Assembly (NCBI RefSeq): GCF_000330885.1
Contig: NC_020059.1
Span: forward strand, 2,903,001-2,967,000
Source of the DNA: Rhizobium tropici CIAT 899
GTDB taxonomy: Bacteria > Pseudomonadota > Alphaproteobacteria > Rhizobiales > Rhizobiaceae
DNA: 64,000 bases
Direction: 5' to 3'
How positions within the stretch are numbered: the stretch's first letter is position 1; every line of letters begins with the position of its first letter. Positions 37,579 through 47,192 of this stretch are shown piece after piece. A program made the position numbers and the translations under genes. The notes under the pieces were generated by a model. It was not told the DNA's origin and ran no database searches. It saw only the letters and a program-made list of their open reading frames with translations.

Positions 37579-38801
37579 CACATCCCCAGATCCGCTGCAC
37601 TGAAATTGACGACGACTTCCTGCCAGTCCTCATATTTGTCCGCCGGAAGAATCGACATGAACTCCGATTGCGCGCGAAGGACCGCGCGTACAGCGGCGGA
37701 CTGCATGGCACCTTGTGTCGAAGCCGGTCCCCCGTTGGTCGTCGCTTCCGGCTGACCGACGATCTGCCCGGATTTGTCGAGCTTGAAGTGCACCTTGATT
37801 CGCACGTCGCCGGCGCCTTCAAGACCAGGCGGGAGGTTCCAGTATTTCTGGATCAGATCGCGCAGGCCATCCTGCTGGCTCTGGCTGAGCTTGCCGGCAC
37901 CCAGCGACTTCTTGCCGCCAAGCGAAGCGACCTGGGTATCGGCGCCGGCGGAAGCCTGCTGCGACGAGCGCTTCGCACCGCCCTTCGACGAGGTGTTGTT
38001 GAGAAGATCGTTGATCTGATCGGCAAGACCATCGTCAAGGCCCTTGCTGGAGGCCTTCGGGGTCTGACGTTTCTTGTCAGCGTCCTTCTTTCCGTCGTCA
38101 GCCGAGGTATTCTTGCTCGTGCTTTGCGTCGTCGTCTTGTCCGTCGGCTTTGCGTCGGCGACCTTCACATCCGGCTTTGGCGTCGGCTTGACCTCCGGCT
38201 TCTGCTCGGCAGCCTTCGGCGGCGTCGGCTGCGGCTTCACATCCGGCACGGGGACGTTGTTTGGCAGCTGAATTTCGGCTTGTTCCGTCGGCTGCGGCGT
38301 TGGCGGCGTCGGCGTTGCATCGGCCTTCGGGGTCGGCGGCGTGGGATCCGGCTTCGGGGTCGGCGTCACGTCAGGTTTTTGCTGCGGAATGGCGGCCACT
38401 TCCTTGGGGGCGGCTTCCGTTTCCTTCTGCTCGATGGTCTTGACGTCGTTCGGCCTCGGATCGTCCTGCGGTACAGGCGTATCCACCTTCTTCGGCGCTT
38501 GAGCCGCGGTTTCGCTCTCCGGCCGTTGCGTCGGCACGACCGGGTTCTTGATATCCACCTTGTTCTCGCCGGTATTCTGGGCGTTGGCGACCTGGTCCTG
38601 TTTGGTCGTCGGTTTGCGCGCGGCGTGATCCGTCACCGGCGCCTTCTTCTCACCCTGCTGCAGCTGATCCGCCGTCACGATATCGACATCCATCGCCGTG
38701 CTTTCCGGCGTCTCCAGCGGCGCCGGCGCACTCAGCGACACCATGGCGCCGATCAGCACCAGGATGTGAATGACAGCAGATGTGGCAATACTGCGCTTCA
38801 T
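37578..38801 (-). CDS. tolA: TolA, envelope-spanning Tol protein
   Basis: 407 residues. It links TolQR in the inner membrane to TolB-Pal. One N-terminal TM (SAVIHILVLIGAMVSLSA) containing the H that pairs with TolQ/R, then a long Lys/Pro/Thr-rich stretch (many PTPKPD, PTPPTP repeats, residues about 60-250), a helical Ser/Lys segment, and the C-terminal domain (YWNLPPGLEGAGDVRIKVHF ... QEVVVNFSAADL). Rhizobial TolA is Pro-rich here where E. coli has a long Ala/Lys helix. The next gene repeats its C-terminal domain. Confidence 0.93.
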   Translation of the reverse strand: MKRSIATSAVIHILVLIGAMVSLSAPAPLETPESTAMDVDIVTADQLQQGEKKAPVTDHAARKPTTKQDQVANAQNTGENKVDIKNPVVPTQRPESETAAQAPKKVDTPVPQDDPRPNDVKTIEQKETEAAPKEVAAIPQQKPDVTPTPKPDPTPPTPKADATPTPPTPQPTEQAEIQLPNNVPVPDVKPQPTPPKAAEQKPEVKPTPKPDVKVADAKPTDKTTTQSTSKNTSADDGKKDADKKRQTPKASSKGLDDGLADQINDLLNNTSSKGGAKRSSQQASAGADTQVASLGGKKSLGAGKLSQSQQDGLRDLIQKYWNLPPGLEGAGDVRIKVHFKLDKSGQIVGQPEATTNGGPASTQGAMQSAAVRAVLRAQSEFMSILPADKYEDWQEVVVNFSAADLGM

Positions 38802-38810
38802 GTCGGTTCG

Positions 38811-39272
38811 TCAGTGATCCGTTGTCTGCTGCTGCGTAACCAGGCCGATGTTCTTGTAACCGGCCTCCTGAATGCGAGACATGACGTCGGCGATAACGCC
38901 GTAAGGCGCCTTGGAATCGCCCTTGACGAAGATGCGTTCGCTATAGCCGGTCGTCGCGATCGCTTTCAGCTTGTCCGCGATTTCGGTGACCTGAATTTCG
39001 GATTCGCCGATATAGACCTGGCCATCGGCCTTGATCGAGATCGTGATCGGCTGCGTTTGGGCGTTCAGTGCGCCGGCCTGCGTCTGCGGCAGGTCGATCG
39101 GCACGCCCGACGTCATCATCGGCGCCGCCACCATGAAGATGATCAAGAGCACGAGCATGACGTCGACCAGCGGCGTCACGTTAATCTCGGAAATCGGGCC
39201 ACCACGGCCTCCGCCACGACGACTGCCACGGCGGCCACCGCCGCCACCACTACCTCCAACAGACATTCCCAT
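38811..39272 (-). CDS. tolR: TolR, inner-membrane Tol protein (ExbD/TolR family)
   Basis: 153 residues (Met3 at 39266 is an alternative start). One TM with the key Asp (INVTPLVDVMLVLLIIFMVAAPMM), then the periplasmic domain (IDLPQTQAG, ITISIKADGQVYIGE). A Gly/Arg-rich stretch precedes the membrane segment, a rhizobial feature. It works with TolQ as the proton-driven motor. It lies between tolQ and tolA with short gaps. Confidence 0.95.
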   Translation of the reverse strand: MGMSVGGSGGGGGRRGSRRGGGRGGPISEINVTPLVDVMLVLLIIFMVAAPMMTSGVPIDLPQTQAGALNAQTQPITISIKADGQVYIGESEIQVTEIADKLKAIATTGYSERIFVKGDSKAPYGVIADVMSRIQEAGYKNIGLVTQQQTTDH

Positions 39273-39298
39273 GTGAATACTCCGGTTCTGTCCGCGAC

Positions 39299-40021
39299 TT
39301 ACTGCGCAGCCTGGCGCGGCTGCAGCTTTTCATCGATCTGGCGCGAAAGGATGGCGGAGAATTCATCCGCGAAGCCTTCCATGCGGCCCGAAAGCTTGCC
39401 GGCATCGGCCGAGAACTTGTTGTAGGCGATAACGGCCGGAATAGCGGCAACCAGACCGATCGCAGTTGCCAGAAGCGCTTCGGCGATACCCGGCGCGACG
39501 ACCGCAAGGTTGGTGGACTTCGAGCCGGCGATCGCCTGAAACGAGGTCATGATACCGACGACCGTACCGAAGAGACCGATGAACGGGCCGGCGGAACCGA
39601 TGGTCGCAAGCGATCCGAGACGGGCCGTCAGATGTTCCGATTCACGCGCGAGGGTCACGTCCATGGCGCGGTCGATACGCATCTGCAGACCGATCGGCGA
39701 GCGAGCGCCGCGCTCGAACGATTTCTTCCATTCGCGCATCGCTGCGACGAAAATGGCGCCAAGGCCCGTATTGTTACGCTCCGAAAGCGTGCGGTAGAGC
39801 TCTTCGAGCGACTGGCCGGACCAGAAAACCTGCTCGAAATGATCGAACTGCCGCCGCGCTCGCGCGTAGCTCAGATATTTGTCGATGACGATCGCCCAGG
39901 TCCATACGGACGCTGCCAGCAGGCCGATCATGACGAGCTTGACGACCAAGCCCGCCTGCATGAAGAGCGACCAGAGGGTGATGTCCGGTGTGGTGGCCGC
40001 TGCCAATGCTACTTGTTCCAT
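39299..40021 (-). CDS. tolQ: TolQ, inner-membrane Tol protein (MotA/TolQ/ExbB family)
   Basis: 240 residues with three membrane segments (LVVKLVMIGLLAASVWTWAIVI, LGSLATIGSAGPFIGLFGTVVGIMTSF, IAEALLATAIGLVAAIPAVIAYN). The family motif GPFIGLFGTVVGIM and the Thr/Ala pattern of the last two helices are intact. It is the first tol gene of the operon, 419 bp downstream of ybgC. Confidence 0.95.
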   Translation of the reverse strand: MEQVALAAATTPDITLWSLFMQAGLVVKLVMIGLLAASVWTWAIVIDKYLSYARARRQFDHFEQVFWSGQSLEELYRTLSERNNTGLGAIFVAAMREWKKSFERGARSPIGLQMRIDRAMDVTLARESEHLTARLGSLATIGSAGPFIGLFGTVVGIMTSFQAIAGSKSTNLAVVAPGIAEALLATAIGLVAAIPAVIAYNKFSADAGKLSGRMEGFADEFSAILSRQIDEKLQPRQAAQ

Positions 40022-40440
40022 TGATCCAAAATCCCCGAATCCAAACGCCCGGTGCTAGACCGGGCGGCTAAAAGTGATCTCACAAGAATTGTTTGGCAGC
40101 CGCCGCTGAACGCCCTGGTCAAGCCTTCCAAGCTTATAACTGCCTTCTTGCCGTCAAATTTGGTCAAAGGAAGGCGTGCACCGCACAAACTCCGACATAA
40201 TCAGTAAGACACTATTATGGTTAAAAGAATGTTAGCGTCGAAACATGAAGGATTTAACGGCGACGAAGGTTATTCTCGCTCCAGAGAAGAACTGACCGGA
40301 CGAAACCGGCGACAAACGCAGACAAAGCTTGCGCGGCGAATTCCTTCACATAAAACTCAAGTTATTGCAAGCCGCCTCTTGTCGATCACGCTATCCTTAT
40401 GCAAGGCAGCCATGATGCGATGAGCATGCCAGGTTATTGA
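40022..40440. other. Upstream region of tolQ, between tolQ and ybgC
   Basis: 419 bp without a gene; a 68-codon frame at 40217 has no known pattern. An AT-rich stretch around 40195-40235 may hold the tolQ promoter. The length shows that tolQ is not tightly coupled to ybgC here. Confidence 0.4.
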
Positions 40441-40896
40441 TTACCCGCCACTTTCCGACGCCGTGAGCATTTGCGCGGCAAGCTTCTCCGGCAGGCGGCG
40501 CGGACGCCCCTTTGCATTGATCACGGCAATGATGACCTTCGCGGCAATCAGCAGTGTCTCGCCGCGCCGGATTTCCTGAGACAGCACCATCTTGGCACCA
40601 CCGGCCTTTTCGGTGGCTGTGCGGATCGTCAGCAGGTCATCCATGCGAGCCGGTCCCCTGAAATCGATCTCCATGCGATGGACGACGAAAACCAACCCCT
40701 CTTCATCCGCATTCAGAAGTTCGCGCTGTTCCACTCCGAGACAACGCAGATAGTCCGTGCGTCCCCGCTCAAGGAAATGCAGGTAGCGCGCGTGATAGAC
40801 GAGCCCGGAAAAATCCGTATCCTCATAGTAGACTCGCTGCACCAGCCGGTGGCTTCCGGCTTCCAGTTCCCCAGCTATCAGAAAGGGGCTGTTCAT
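40441..40896 (-). CDS. ybgC: Tol-Pal-associated acyl-CoA thioesterase YbgC
   Basis: 151 residues from the ATG at 40896, preceded by AAGGAGA; a longer start at 40974 has no good site. Hot-dog thioesterase with the family motif YYEDTDFSGLVYHARYLHFLERGRTDYLR, where D in EDTDFSG is the catalytic residue. It is usually placed before tolQ in proteobacteria and has a loosely defined role on acyl-CoAs or acyl-ACP. It is divergent from sqdB. Confidence 0.92.
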   Translation of the reverse strand: MNSPFLIAGELEAGSHRLVQRVYYEDTDFSGLVYHARYLHFLERGRTDYLRCLGVEQRELLNADEEGLVFVVHRMEIDFRGPARMDDLLTIRTATEKAGGAKMVLSQEIRRGETLLIAAKVIIAVINAKGRPRRLPEKLAAQMLTASESGG

Positions 40897-41031
40897 CGTT
40901 GCCGCATCTCCTTGAATGTCCGGCATCTCTTTGGCCGAAGTTCTGCCATCAAGCAAGCTTTGAACAATTGTCATAAACTCCGACTATCCGGAATCGTGCC
41001 GGCTAGCGGATCGGCATAGAAGGAAGATCCT

Positions 41032-42252
41032 ATGAAAATTGCGGTTATGGGCGGTGACGGATTCATTGGTTGGCCAACCTCGCTTCACCTCTCCGACGCC
41101 GGTCATGAGATCCATATCCTCGACAATCTCTCCCGCCGCTGGATCGATACCGAGCTAGGCGTGCAGTCGCTGACGCCGATGGATTCCATCCAGGAACGCA
41201 CCCGGATATGGCACGCCGAAACCGGCCGTCGCATCCATTTCCACCTGATCGATCTCGCCAGGGACTATGAGCTTCTGAAAAAATGGCTGTCCGAGCATCG
41301 CCCCGATGCCATCGTCCATTTCGCCGAGCAGCGCGCCGCCCCCTATTCGATGAAGAGCGACCGCCACAAGAACTACACGGTCAACAACAACGTCAACGCC
41401 ACGCACAACCTCCTGAACGCGCTGGTAGACCTCAATCTCGACGCGCATCTCGTGCATCTCGGCACGATGGGCGTCTATGGCTATTCGACGATCGGCGCTG
41501 CCATCCCCGAGGGCTATCTGCCCGTCGGCATCGAGACGACCGATGGCCGTACGGCGAGCCAGGAGATTCTTTACCCCGCCAATCCCGGCTCGATCTATCA
41601 CATGACGAAGTGCCTCGATCAGCTGCTCTTTCAATTCTATGCCAAGAATGACGGGCTGAGGATCACCGACCTGCATCAGGGCATCGTCTGGGGCACGCAT
41701 ACTGAGCAGACGCGCCGGCACGAGCAGCTGATCAACCGGTTCGATTATGACGGCGACTATGGCACGGTGCTCAACCGCTTCCTCATCCAGGCGGCGATCG
41801 GCTATCCCTTGACCGTGCACGGCACCGGTGGCCAGACCCGCGCCTTCATCCATATCCAGGATTCGGTGCGCTGCATCGAGTTGGCGCTGAAGAACCCGCC
41901 CGCTCGCGGCGCCCGCGTCGAAATCTTCAACCAGATGACGGAAACGCATCGCGTGCGCGATCTTGCCGATATGATCGCCAAGATGAGCGGTGCGGAAGTC
42001 GTGCGCCTGCCCAATCCGCGCAAGGAAGCGCCCGAAAACGACCTGATCGTCAAGAACGAGAAATTCCTCGATCTCGGCCTGGCGCCGATCACGCTCGAAG
42101 CCGGCCTGCTTAGCGAAATCGTCGATGTCGCCAGGAAATATGCCTATCGCGTCGATCGGTCGCGCATCCCCGCCGTCTCAGCCTGGACCAAGGACCTCGC
42201 CGCGACGGTCAACCATGATCCCGAGGGTAAGAGGCTGAAGTCCGTGTCATGA
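41032..42252 (+). CDS. sqdB: UDP-sulfoquinovose synthase SqdB
   Basis: 406 residues. It makes UDP-sulfoquinovose from UDP-glucose and sulfite, for the sulfolipid SQDG. The NAD-binding GGDGFIGWPTSLHL is at the N-terminus; a Thr near 145 (VHLGTMGVYGYS) and YHMTK (Tyr-x3-Lys) near 186 are the SDR catalytic set. RRWIDTELGVQSLTP and the Arg-rich binding region match the plant and bacterial SQD1/SqdB type. It starts the sqdB-sqdD-sqdC operon and overlaps sqdD by 4 bp (ATGA). Confidence 0.96.
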   Translation: MKIAVMGGDGFIGWPTSLHLSDAGHEIHILDNLSRRWIDTELGVQSLTPMDSIQERTRIWHAETGRRIHFHLIDLARDYELLKKWLSEHRPDAIVHFAEQRAAPYSMKSDRHKNYTVNNNVNATHNLLNALVDLNLDAHLVHLGTMGVYGYSTIGAAIPEGYLPVGIETTDGRTASQEILYPANPGSIYHMTKCLDQLLFQFYAKNDGLRITDLHQGIVWGTHTEQTRRHEQLINRFDYDGDYGTVLNRFLIQAAIGYPLTVHGTGGQTRAFIHIQDSVRCIELALKNPPARGARVEIFNQMTETHRVRDLADMIAKMSGAEVVRLPNPRKEAPENDLIVKNEKFLDLGLAPITLEAGLLSEIVDVARKYAYRVDRSRIPAVSAWTKDLAATVNHDPEGKRLKSVS

Positions 42253-43115
42253 TGCCGGGAAGCGAACTGCTGCAGGGTCTGCGTGCACAGAGCCGGCCGC
42301 GTGCCGGGCAGGCATTCGTGACGCTCGTCACGAATGCCGATTACGCCATGGGCGCACTGGCGCTGGCGCGTTCGATCGTCCACAGCGGCACCAAAGCCGA
42401 TATCGTCGTGCTGCATACGGAAGGGGTTGGTGAAAACGACCTTGCCCCATTGGCAGCGCTCGACTGCCGGCTGGTGGAAGTTGAGCATCTTCCGCTTTCG
42501 GATGCCTTCAATGAGCGGCATGCCCGCGGCAATCTTCACACAGCGGCTCCCTTCACCAAGGGCCGCAAGCCCTCCTTCCACACGCCGCTCGACAATTTCT
42601 GCAAGCTCAGGCTCTGGCAGCTGATCGAATACGACACCTGCGTCTTCATCGATGCGGATGCGCTGGTGCTGCGCAACGTCGATAGGCTCTTCGATTACCC
42701 TGAATTTTCGGCAGCACCGAACGTCTACGAGAGCCTTGCCGATTTCCACCGGCTGAATTCCGGCGTCTTCGTCGCCAAGCCGTCGCTTGCGACTTTTCGG
42801 CACATGCTGGAACGGCTCGATTGCCCCGACGTCTTCTGGCGGCGCACCGACCAGACCTTTCTCGAGGCCTTTTTCCCGGATTGGCACGGGCTGCCCGTCT
42901 TTATGAACATGCTGCAATATGTATGGTTCAGCATGCCCGAGCTCTGGAACTGGAACAGCGTCTCGATCCTGCATTACCAGTATGAGAAGCCCTGGGAGCA
43001 AAATCACCCAAAGGCCGAACAGCTGAAGCCATTGATCGAGCTATGGCATAGCTTCCATTCCGGTCAGAACATGCCCGATATTGCCACGCTCGCAAATCCG
43101 AAAGCGGCGGCATGA
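42249..43115 (+). CDS. sqdD: Glycosyltransferase SqdD (glycogenin-like, GT8 type)
   Basis: 288 residues. Glycogenin-like glycosyltransferase of the rhizobial/Rhodobacter sulfolipid operon, thought to act in SQDG assembly. Seen: the opening AFVTLVTNADYAMGALALARSI, the DxD metal motif CVFIDADALVLRNVDRLFD, NSGVFVAKPSLATF, and a C-terminal HYQYEKPWEQNHPK. It is coupled to both neighbours by ATGA overlaps. The exact acceptor is not established here. Confidence 0.88.
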   Translation: MMPGSELLQGLRAQSRPRAGQAFVTLVTNADYAMGALALARSIVHSGTKADIVVLHTEGVGENDLAPLAALDCRLVEVEHLPLSDAFNERHARGNLHTAAPFTKGRKPSFHTPLDNFCKLRLWQLIEYDTCVFIDADALVLRNVDRLFDYPEFSAAPNVYESLADFHRLNSGVFVAKPSLATFRHMLERLDCPDVFWRRTDQTFLEAFFPDWHGLPVFMNMLQYVWFSMPELWNWNSVSILHYQYEKPWEQNHPKAEQLKPLIELWHSFHSGQNMPDIATLANPKAAA

Positions 43116-44062
43116 AAGTACTGATTTCAGGCGGAGCGGGTCTCGTCGGCCGATATATCGCCGAGGAGTTGCTATCGGCCGGATACAAGGTTGTGATCGG
43201 CGGTCGCAGCCCGCCTCCATTAGGCTTTTTTTCGCATCCGGTCTCCTTCGTTCCTTTGAGCCTCGATCCGGCAGAAAATCAAAGCCGCGCTTTCGACGAC
43301 GCCTATCTCTTCGTGCACGCGGCCTTCAACCATGTCGCCGCCAAGTATCGCGGTGGCGAGGGCGAAGATCCGGAAAGCTTTCGCCGTCTCAATCTCAACG
43401 GGACGGTCAAGCTGTTCGAGACGGCGAAAAAGGCCGGCATCCGTCGCTGCATCTTTCTGTCCTCGCGCGCCGTCTACGGCGATGGCATCGTCGGACAGGA
43501 ACTGACCGAGGCGAGTACGAAGCCGAACACACTCTATGGTGAAATCAAACGTGATGCCGAGCACGCGCTGTTCTCTCTGTCCACGCCTGGCTTTGCCACC
43601 GCGAGCCTCAGGGCAACCGGCGTTTATGGCGACCTTCGCCCCAATAAATGGGATGACCTGTTCGACGACTATCTAAGCGGCAAGCCAGTTCCGTCGCGCG
43701 CCGGAACCGAAGTTCACGGCCGGGACGTCGGCCGTGCGGTTCGTCTTCTGCTGGAAACGGAAGCCGGCCGTATAGACGGTGAAGCCTTCAACCTGTCGGA
43801 TATTCTCACCGACACGCACGAGATTCTTAGCCATCTACAGAGCGCGACAGGCTGTCCGCACGCGCTGCCGCAGCCTGCGGAGCTCGGCGCGGTCTCTGTC
43901 ATGGATACGGCGAAAATCCGTGCGCTTGGATGGCAAGCTGGCGGAACCTCCCTGCTCAAGCAAACGATAGAGACACTGGCTAAATCGGCGCCTCGACAAG
44001 CCGGTTTCAGCGCATCAGCTTCGTCTCGTCCCAATCGAGCACTGCCAATTCCTCGCCTCTGA
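43112..44062 (+). CDS. sqdC: SqdC, NAD(P)-dependent epimerase/dehydratase-type sulfolipid protein
   Basis: 316 residues. The Rossmann motif ISGGAGLVGRYIAEELLSAGY opens the protein; FLSSRAVYGDG and LYGEIKRDAEHAL give the Tyr-x3-Lys of short-chain dehydrogenases. It is the third gene of the sulfolipid operon and fits the reductase-like SqdC of Rhodobacter. Its last 56 bp overlap the 3' end of the convergent DinB gene. The precise reaction is unknown. Confidence 0.85.
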   Translation: MKVLISGGAGLVGRYIAEELLSAGYKVVIGGRSPPPLGFFSHPVSFVPLSLDPAENQSRAFDDAYLFVHAAFNHVAAKYRGGEGEDPESFRRLNLNGTVKLFETAKKAGIRRCIFLSSRAVYGDGIVGQELTEASTKPNTLYGEIKRDAEHALFSLSTPGFATASLRATGVYGDLRPNKWDDLFDDYLSGKPVPSRAGTEVHGRDVGRAVRLLLETEAGRIDGEAFNLSDILTDTHEILSHLQSATGCPHALPQPAELGAVSVMDTAKIRALGWQAGGTSLLKQTIETLAKSAPRQAGFSASASSRPNRALPIPRL

Positions 44063-44570
44063 AACGCGCATCGTCGGAAACGATGAACTCGTCGAGCTGC
44101 GGCGGCGCGACGCTGGTTCCGGCCAGTATGGCATGCACCTGCCCGCGATGATGCGTCTGATGCTGGAACAGATGGTTTAGCACATCGTCCGCCCTCTCCC
44201 GCTGGATGCGGCCGTAGCGTTGGATATCGATGATCCGCATCGCGGTTTCCGGCGTCAGCCCCTCACAAAAAGCGACCAGCCTGCGATCGACGTCGGCCTG
44301 CTCCCGGCTCAACCCGTCCAGCCGGTCATAAGGCTCGTCGATGTCAAAGGCTTTGAGGCCCAGAGTGCCGCCTTCCAGCGCATCGACGTAGAACCAATCG
44401 ACCGTCAGGATATGATTGAGCGTTGCCTTGATCGACGGAAAGAAGCTGACACGCTTGGCCTCGAATTCGCCCGGCAGCAGAGCCGCACAAGCCCGATGAA
44501 GCCGGACATTCGCCAAGGCATTGTTATAGGCGAGCTTGCGAAAGCTGCGAACCGGATCGAAAGCGGACAT
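44007..44570 (-). CDS. DinB-family protein
   Basis: 187 residues with the four-helix DinB/YfiT pattern and three conserved His that bind a metal: TLNHILTVDW near residue 52 and HQTHHRGQVHAIL near 139-143. Such proteins are metal-dependent thiol transferases or have unknown activity. It is the last gene of the ruvB-metallophosphoesterase-Nudix-DinB string. Its 3' end overlaps sqdC. Confidence 0.88.
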   Translation of the reverse strand: MSAFDPVRSFRKLAYNNALANVRLHRACAALLPGEFEAKRVSFFPSIKATLNHILTVDWFYVDALEGGTLGLKAFDIDEPYDRLDGLSREQADVDRRLVAFCEGLTPETAMRIIDIQRYGRIQRERADDVLNHLFQHQTHHRGQVHAILAGTSVAPPQLDEFIVSDDARFRGEELAVLDWDETKLMR

Positions 44571-44579
44571 AAGCCTCCC

Positions 44580-45089
44580 CTAAGCCTTGTCGAGATCCCC
44601 ATCCCGCCAGACGAGATGACGAAACGTCAGCGGCAGGTTTTCGATTTCCTCGGCGATGAAATAGGGCGGGATGTCGAGCGCAACCAGCGCCTCGCGCGTC
44701 GCTCGCACCCATTTGAATTCCAGATCGTTGTCGCCATCCTGGATTCGATGCACGATCTTCGCGGGGTCGAAGGGAAAGTCGGCAGGGATATTCATCAGAT
44801 AGTAGAGGCCGAGCTCGTGCCAGTCGAGCTGCTCGTAATGGAAAAAATTCTCGACCGACCACAGCAGGCGCCCGACCGTAACGTTAACGCCGAGCTCCTC
44901 CATCATCTCCCGCTGCAATGTCTCGTCCGAGGTCTCGCCGATCTCCGCGCGACCGCCGGGAAAAGTCCAGAAAGGCTCATGTACGGCTCGATGCACCAGG
45001 ACATGGCCGTCGCGAAAGCCGAGGCCTGCGACGCGCATCTGGAAGCGTGTTCGGTAGGCATTCAATCTGATGAGTTTGCGCTTCGGCAT
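44580..45089 (-). CDS. Nudix hydrolase
   Basis: 169 residues with the Nudix box GGRAEIGETSDETLQREMMEELGV (G-x5-E-x7-REUXEEXGU) near residues 44-67. It hydrolyses a nucleoside diphosphate linked to another group; the substrate is unknown. WTFPGGRAEIG and the FHYEQLDWHELGLYYLM part are typical of the group near RppH/MutT-like enzymes in rhizobia. It sits between the metallophosphoesterase and DinB genes with short gaps. Confidence 0.93.
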   Translation of the reverse strand: MPKRKLIRLNAYRTRFQMRVAGLGFRDGHVLVHRAVHEPFWTFPGGRAEIGETSDETLQREMMEELGVNVTVGRLLWSVENFFHYEQLDWHELGLYYLMNIPADFPFDPAKIVHRIQDGDNDLEFKWVRATREALVALDIPPYFIAEEIENLPLTFRHLVWRDGDLDKA

Positions 45090-45095
45090 GATCCT

Positions 45096-45998
45096 CTATC
45101 CCAGGTCGATTACCAGAATCTCCGGCGGAACGCCGAAGCGTACTGGCGCGATAGAGCAGCCGAGGCCGCCCGACACAATGATATGGCGTTCCTCCTCGAC
45201 GATATGACCGTAGACATACCGGTCGCCGTAGCGCGAAGGTGAATAGGGCGACCAGCCGAAAATCCTCACCTGCCCGCCATGCGTATGCCCCGACAAAGTG
45301 AGCGACACGCGCTGGGGAACGGCAGGAAAGATATCGGGCTCATGGGCCATGAGGATGACTGGTGCGTCGTCACCGATCTGCGCCAGCGTGCCGCCGAGAT
45401 CGTCAAGCCCCTTGGTAAGCGGCCTCTTCCAGCGCATGCTGCGACGCAGGGCCAGCTGATCCTCGACGCCGGCAAGCCAGAAGCCTTGTCCATTCTTCTC
45501 CAGACGCGCCACTCGGTTGGAATAGACTTCGATGCCGACAGCTTCCAATGCCCGATGGCTGAACGTCGGGCCACGGCCAGTCCTTTGGGCGGTCGCGTCG
45601 TGCCACCAGTCGTGATTGCCGATGATGGCGTGGACGCCGAGCGGCGCCTTCAGCTTCGCCAATTCAGCCGCCCAGATGCGATGATCGACACGGTTGGTAA
45701 TGAGATCGGTTCCCGATGTGTAATCGCCGAGCAGCACGATGATGTCGCCACCAAGCTCATTGGCATGGGCACAGATCGATGCGATGCGCTCGGCATTCAT
45801 CCACGGCTCACAGGCATGGAAATCGGCAAGCGCGACGATCCTGAGCTTCAGCCCAGGCGCCCATCCTGGCGGTGTCAGCGCGTAGCGGGTAACATTCAGC
45901 CGAACGACCGGCTCGTATCCGAGGGCATATCCCCCGAGTGCCATCAAACCGAATATGCTGCCGCCGAAAAGCTTCAGGAAGGCACGACGGCCAAGCAT
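45096..45998 (-). CDS. Calcineurin-like metallophosphoesterase, Tat-type leader
   Basis: 300 residues. N-terminal RRAFLKLFGGS then a hydrophobic stretch (GSIFGLMALGGYALG), a likely Tat signal or membrane anchor. The metal-binding motifs are LADFHACEPW, LLGDYTSG, GNHDWWHD, and LSGHTHGGQVR. Close to YaeI-like lipid phosphoesterases, so UDP-diacylglucosamine or similar is possible but unproven. Its ATG follows the ruvB stop directly (TGA-ATG). Confidence 0.9.
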   Translation of the reverse strand: MLGRRAFLKLFGGSIFGLMALGGYALGYEPVVRLNVTRYALTPPGWAPGLKLRIVALADFHACEPWMNAERIASICAHANELGGDIIVLLGDYTSGTDLITNRVDHRIWAAELAKLKAPLGVHAIIGNHDWWHDATAQRTGRGPTFSHRALEAVGIEVYSNRVARLEKNGQGFWLAGVEDQLALRRSMRWKRPLTKGLDDLGGTLAQIGDDAPVILMAHEPDIFPAVPQRVSLTLSGHTHGGQVRIFGWSPYSPSRYGDRYVYGHIVEEERHIIVSGGLGCSIAPVRFGVPPEILVIDLG

Positions 45999-47039
45999 TC
46001 AATCGCCCTCCCGGAACAACCCGAACTGCGCGGCCTCCAGGTCTTTGGGCGGCTGCAGGCCGAGATGTTTCCAGGCGATCGCGGTCAAAACACGGCCGCG
46101 CGGCGTACGCTGAATGAAGCCCTGCTGGATCATATAGGGCTCGATAATATCCTCGATCGCGTCGCGCGGCTCGGAAAGGCCAGCGGCGATGGTCTCGATA
46201 CCGACAGGGCCGCCGCCGAAATTGACTGCGATCATGTTGAGATAGCGCTTGTCGAGCTGATCGAAGCCGACATTGTCGACGAGAAGCCGTGTCAGTGCCT
46301 CGTCGGCAATCTCGCGCGTCACCGCTTCGACCTTGGCGACCTCAGCGAAATCGCGCACGCGCCGCAGCAGTCGGCCAGCGATGCGTGGCGTGCCGCGGGC
46401 GCGTCTTGCAATCTCGCGCGCGCCTTCATCGGTCATACCAAGACCCATCAGCCTCGCACCACGCCGGACGATCAGCTCCAGCTCTTCGACTGTATAAAAA
46501 CTTAGACGTACCGGAATACCGAAACGGTCGCGCAGCGGTGTCGTCAGCAGGCCGAGACGGGTCGTGGCCGCGACCAGAGTGAACTTGGCGAGATCGATCT
46601 TCACCGAACGCGCCGCCGGGCCTTCGCCGATGATCAGATCGAGCTGGAAATCCTCCATGGCCGGATAGAGGATTTCCTCGACAGCCGGATTCAAACGGTG
46701 GATTTCGTCGATGAAGAGCACGTCGCGCTCTTCGAGATTGGTGAGCAGCGCCGCAAGATCGCCCGCCTTGGCGATGACCGGGCCGGACGTCGAGCGAAAA
46801 TTGACGCCGAGTTCCTTCGCCATGATCTGCGCCAATGTCGTCTTGCCGAGGCCGGGCGGACCGACGAACAGCACATGATCCAGCGCCTCGCCGCGCCCCT
46901 TGGCCGCCTCGATGAAGACCTTCAGATTGGCGCGCGCTTCCGCCTGGCCGGTAAATTCGTCCAGCGATTGCGGCCTGAGCGTCGCATCGATGTCTTCGCC
47001 CCGCTTTTCCGGCGATATCAGACGTGCGGCTTCACTCAT
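45999..47039 (-). CDS. ruvB: Holliday junction helicase RuvB
   Basis: 346 residues. The AAA motor of RuvAB branch migration. Walker [10 protein letters not shown], Walker [12 protein letters not shown], sensor 1 [24 protein letters not shown], and the winged-helix domain ([25 protein letters not shown]) at the C-terminus. Length is normal. It is followed directly by the metallophosphoesterase gene. Confidence 0.98.
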   Translation of the reverse strand: MSEAARLISPEKRGEDIDATLRPQSLDEFTGQAEARANLKVFIEAAKGRGEALDHVLFVGPPGLGKTTLAQIMAKELGVNFRSTSGPVIAKAGDLAALLTNLEERDVLFIDEIHRLNPAVEEILYPAMEDFQLDLIIGEGPAARSVKIDLAKFTLVAATTRLGLLTTPLRDRFGIPVRLSFYTVEELELIVRRGARLMGLGMTDEGAREIARRARGTPRIAGRLLRRVRDFAEVAKVEAVTREIADEALTRLLVDNVGFDQLDKRYLNMIAVNFGGGPVGIETIAAGLSEPRDAIEDIIEPYMIQQGFIQRTPRGRVLTAIAWKHLGLQPPKDLEAAQFGLFREGD

Positions 47040-47192
47040 GTCAGAGGTTCCATTCCCGGTATGCGTTTTGCGGCTCCTGCGCCGACGGCGTTATCACATC
47101 CACCGCCTCAAGAATACTTTGTGACGAAGGAGTGCCGAGGCCCGATTTCTCAGCTTTGCGACAATAGTCAGGATTGCGAAAGGTGCAAAGCC

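Noticed and set aside
37473..39425. A 650-codon open frame opposite tolA and tolR, very Arg-rich
   Set aside because: It is the complement of the Pro/Lys-rich tolA; composition is unnatural and no motif is visible.
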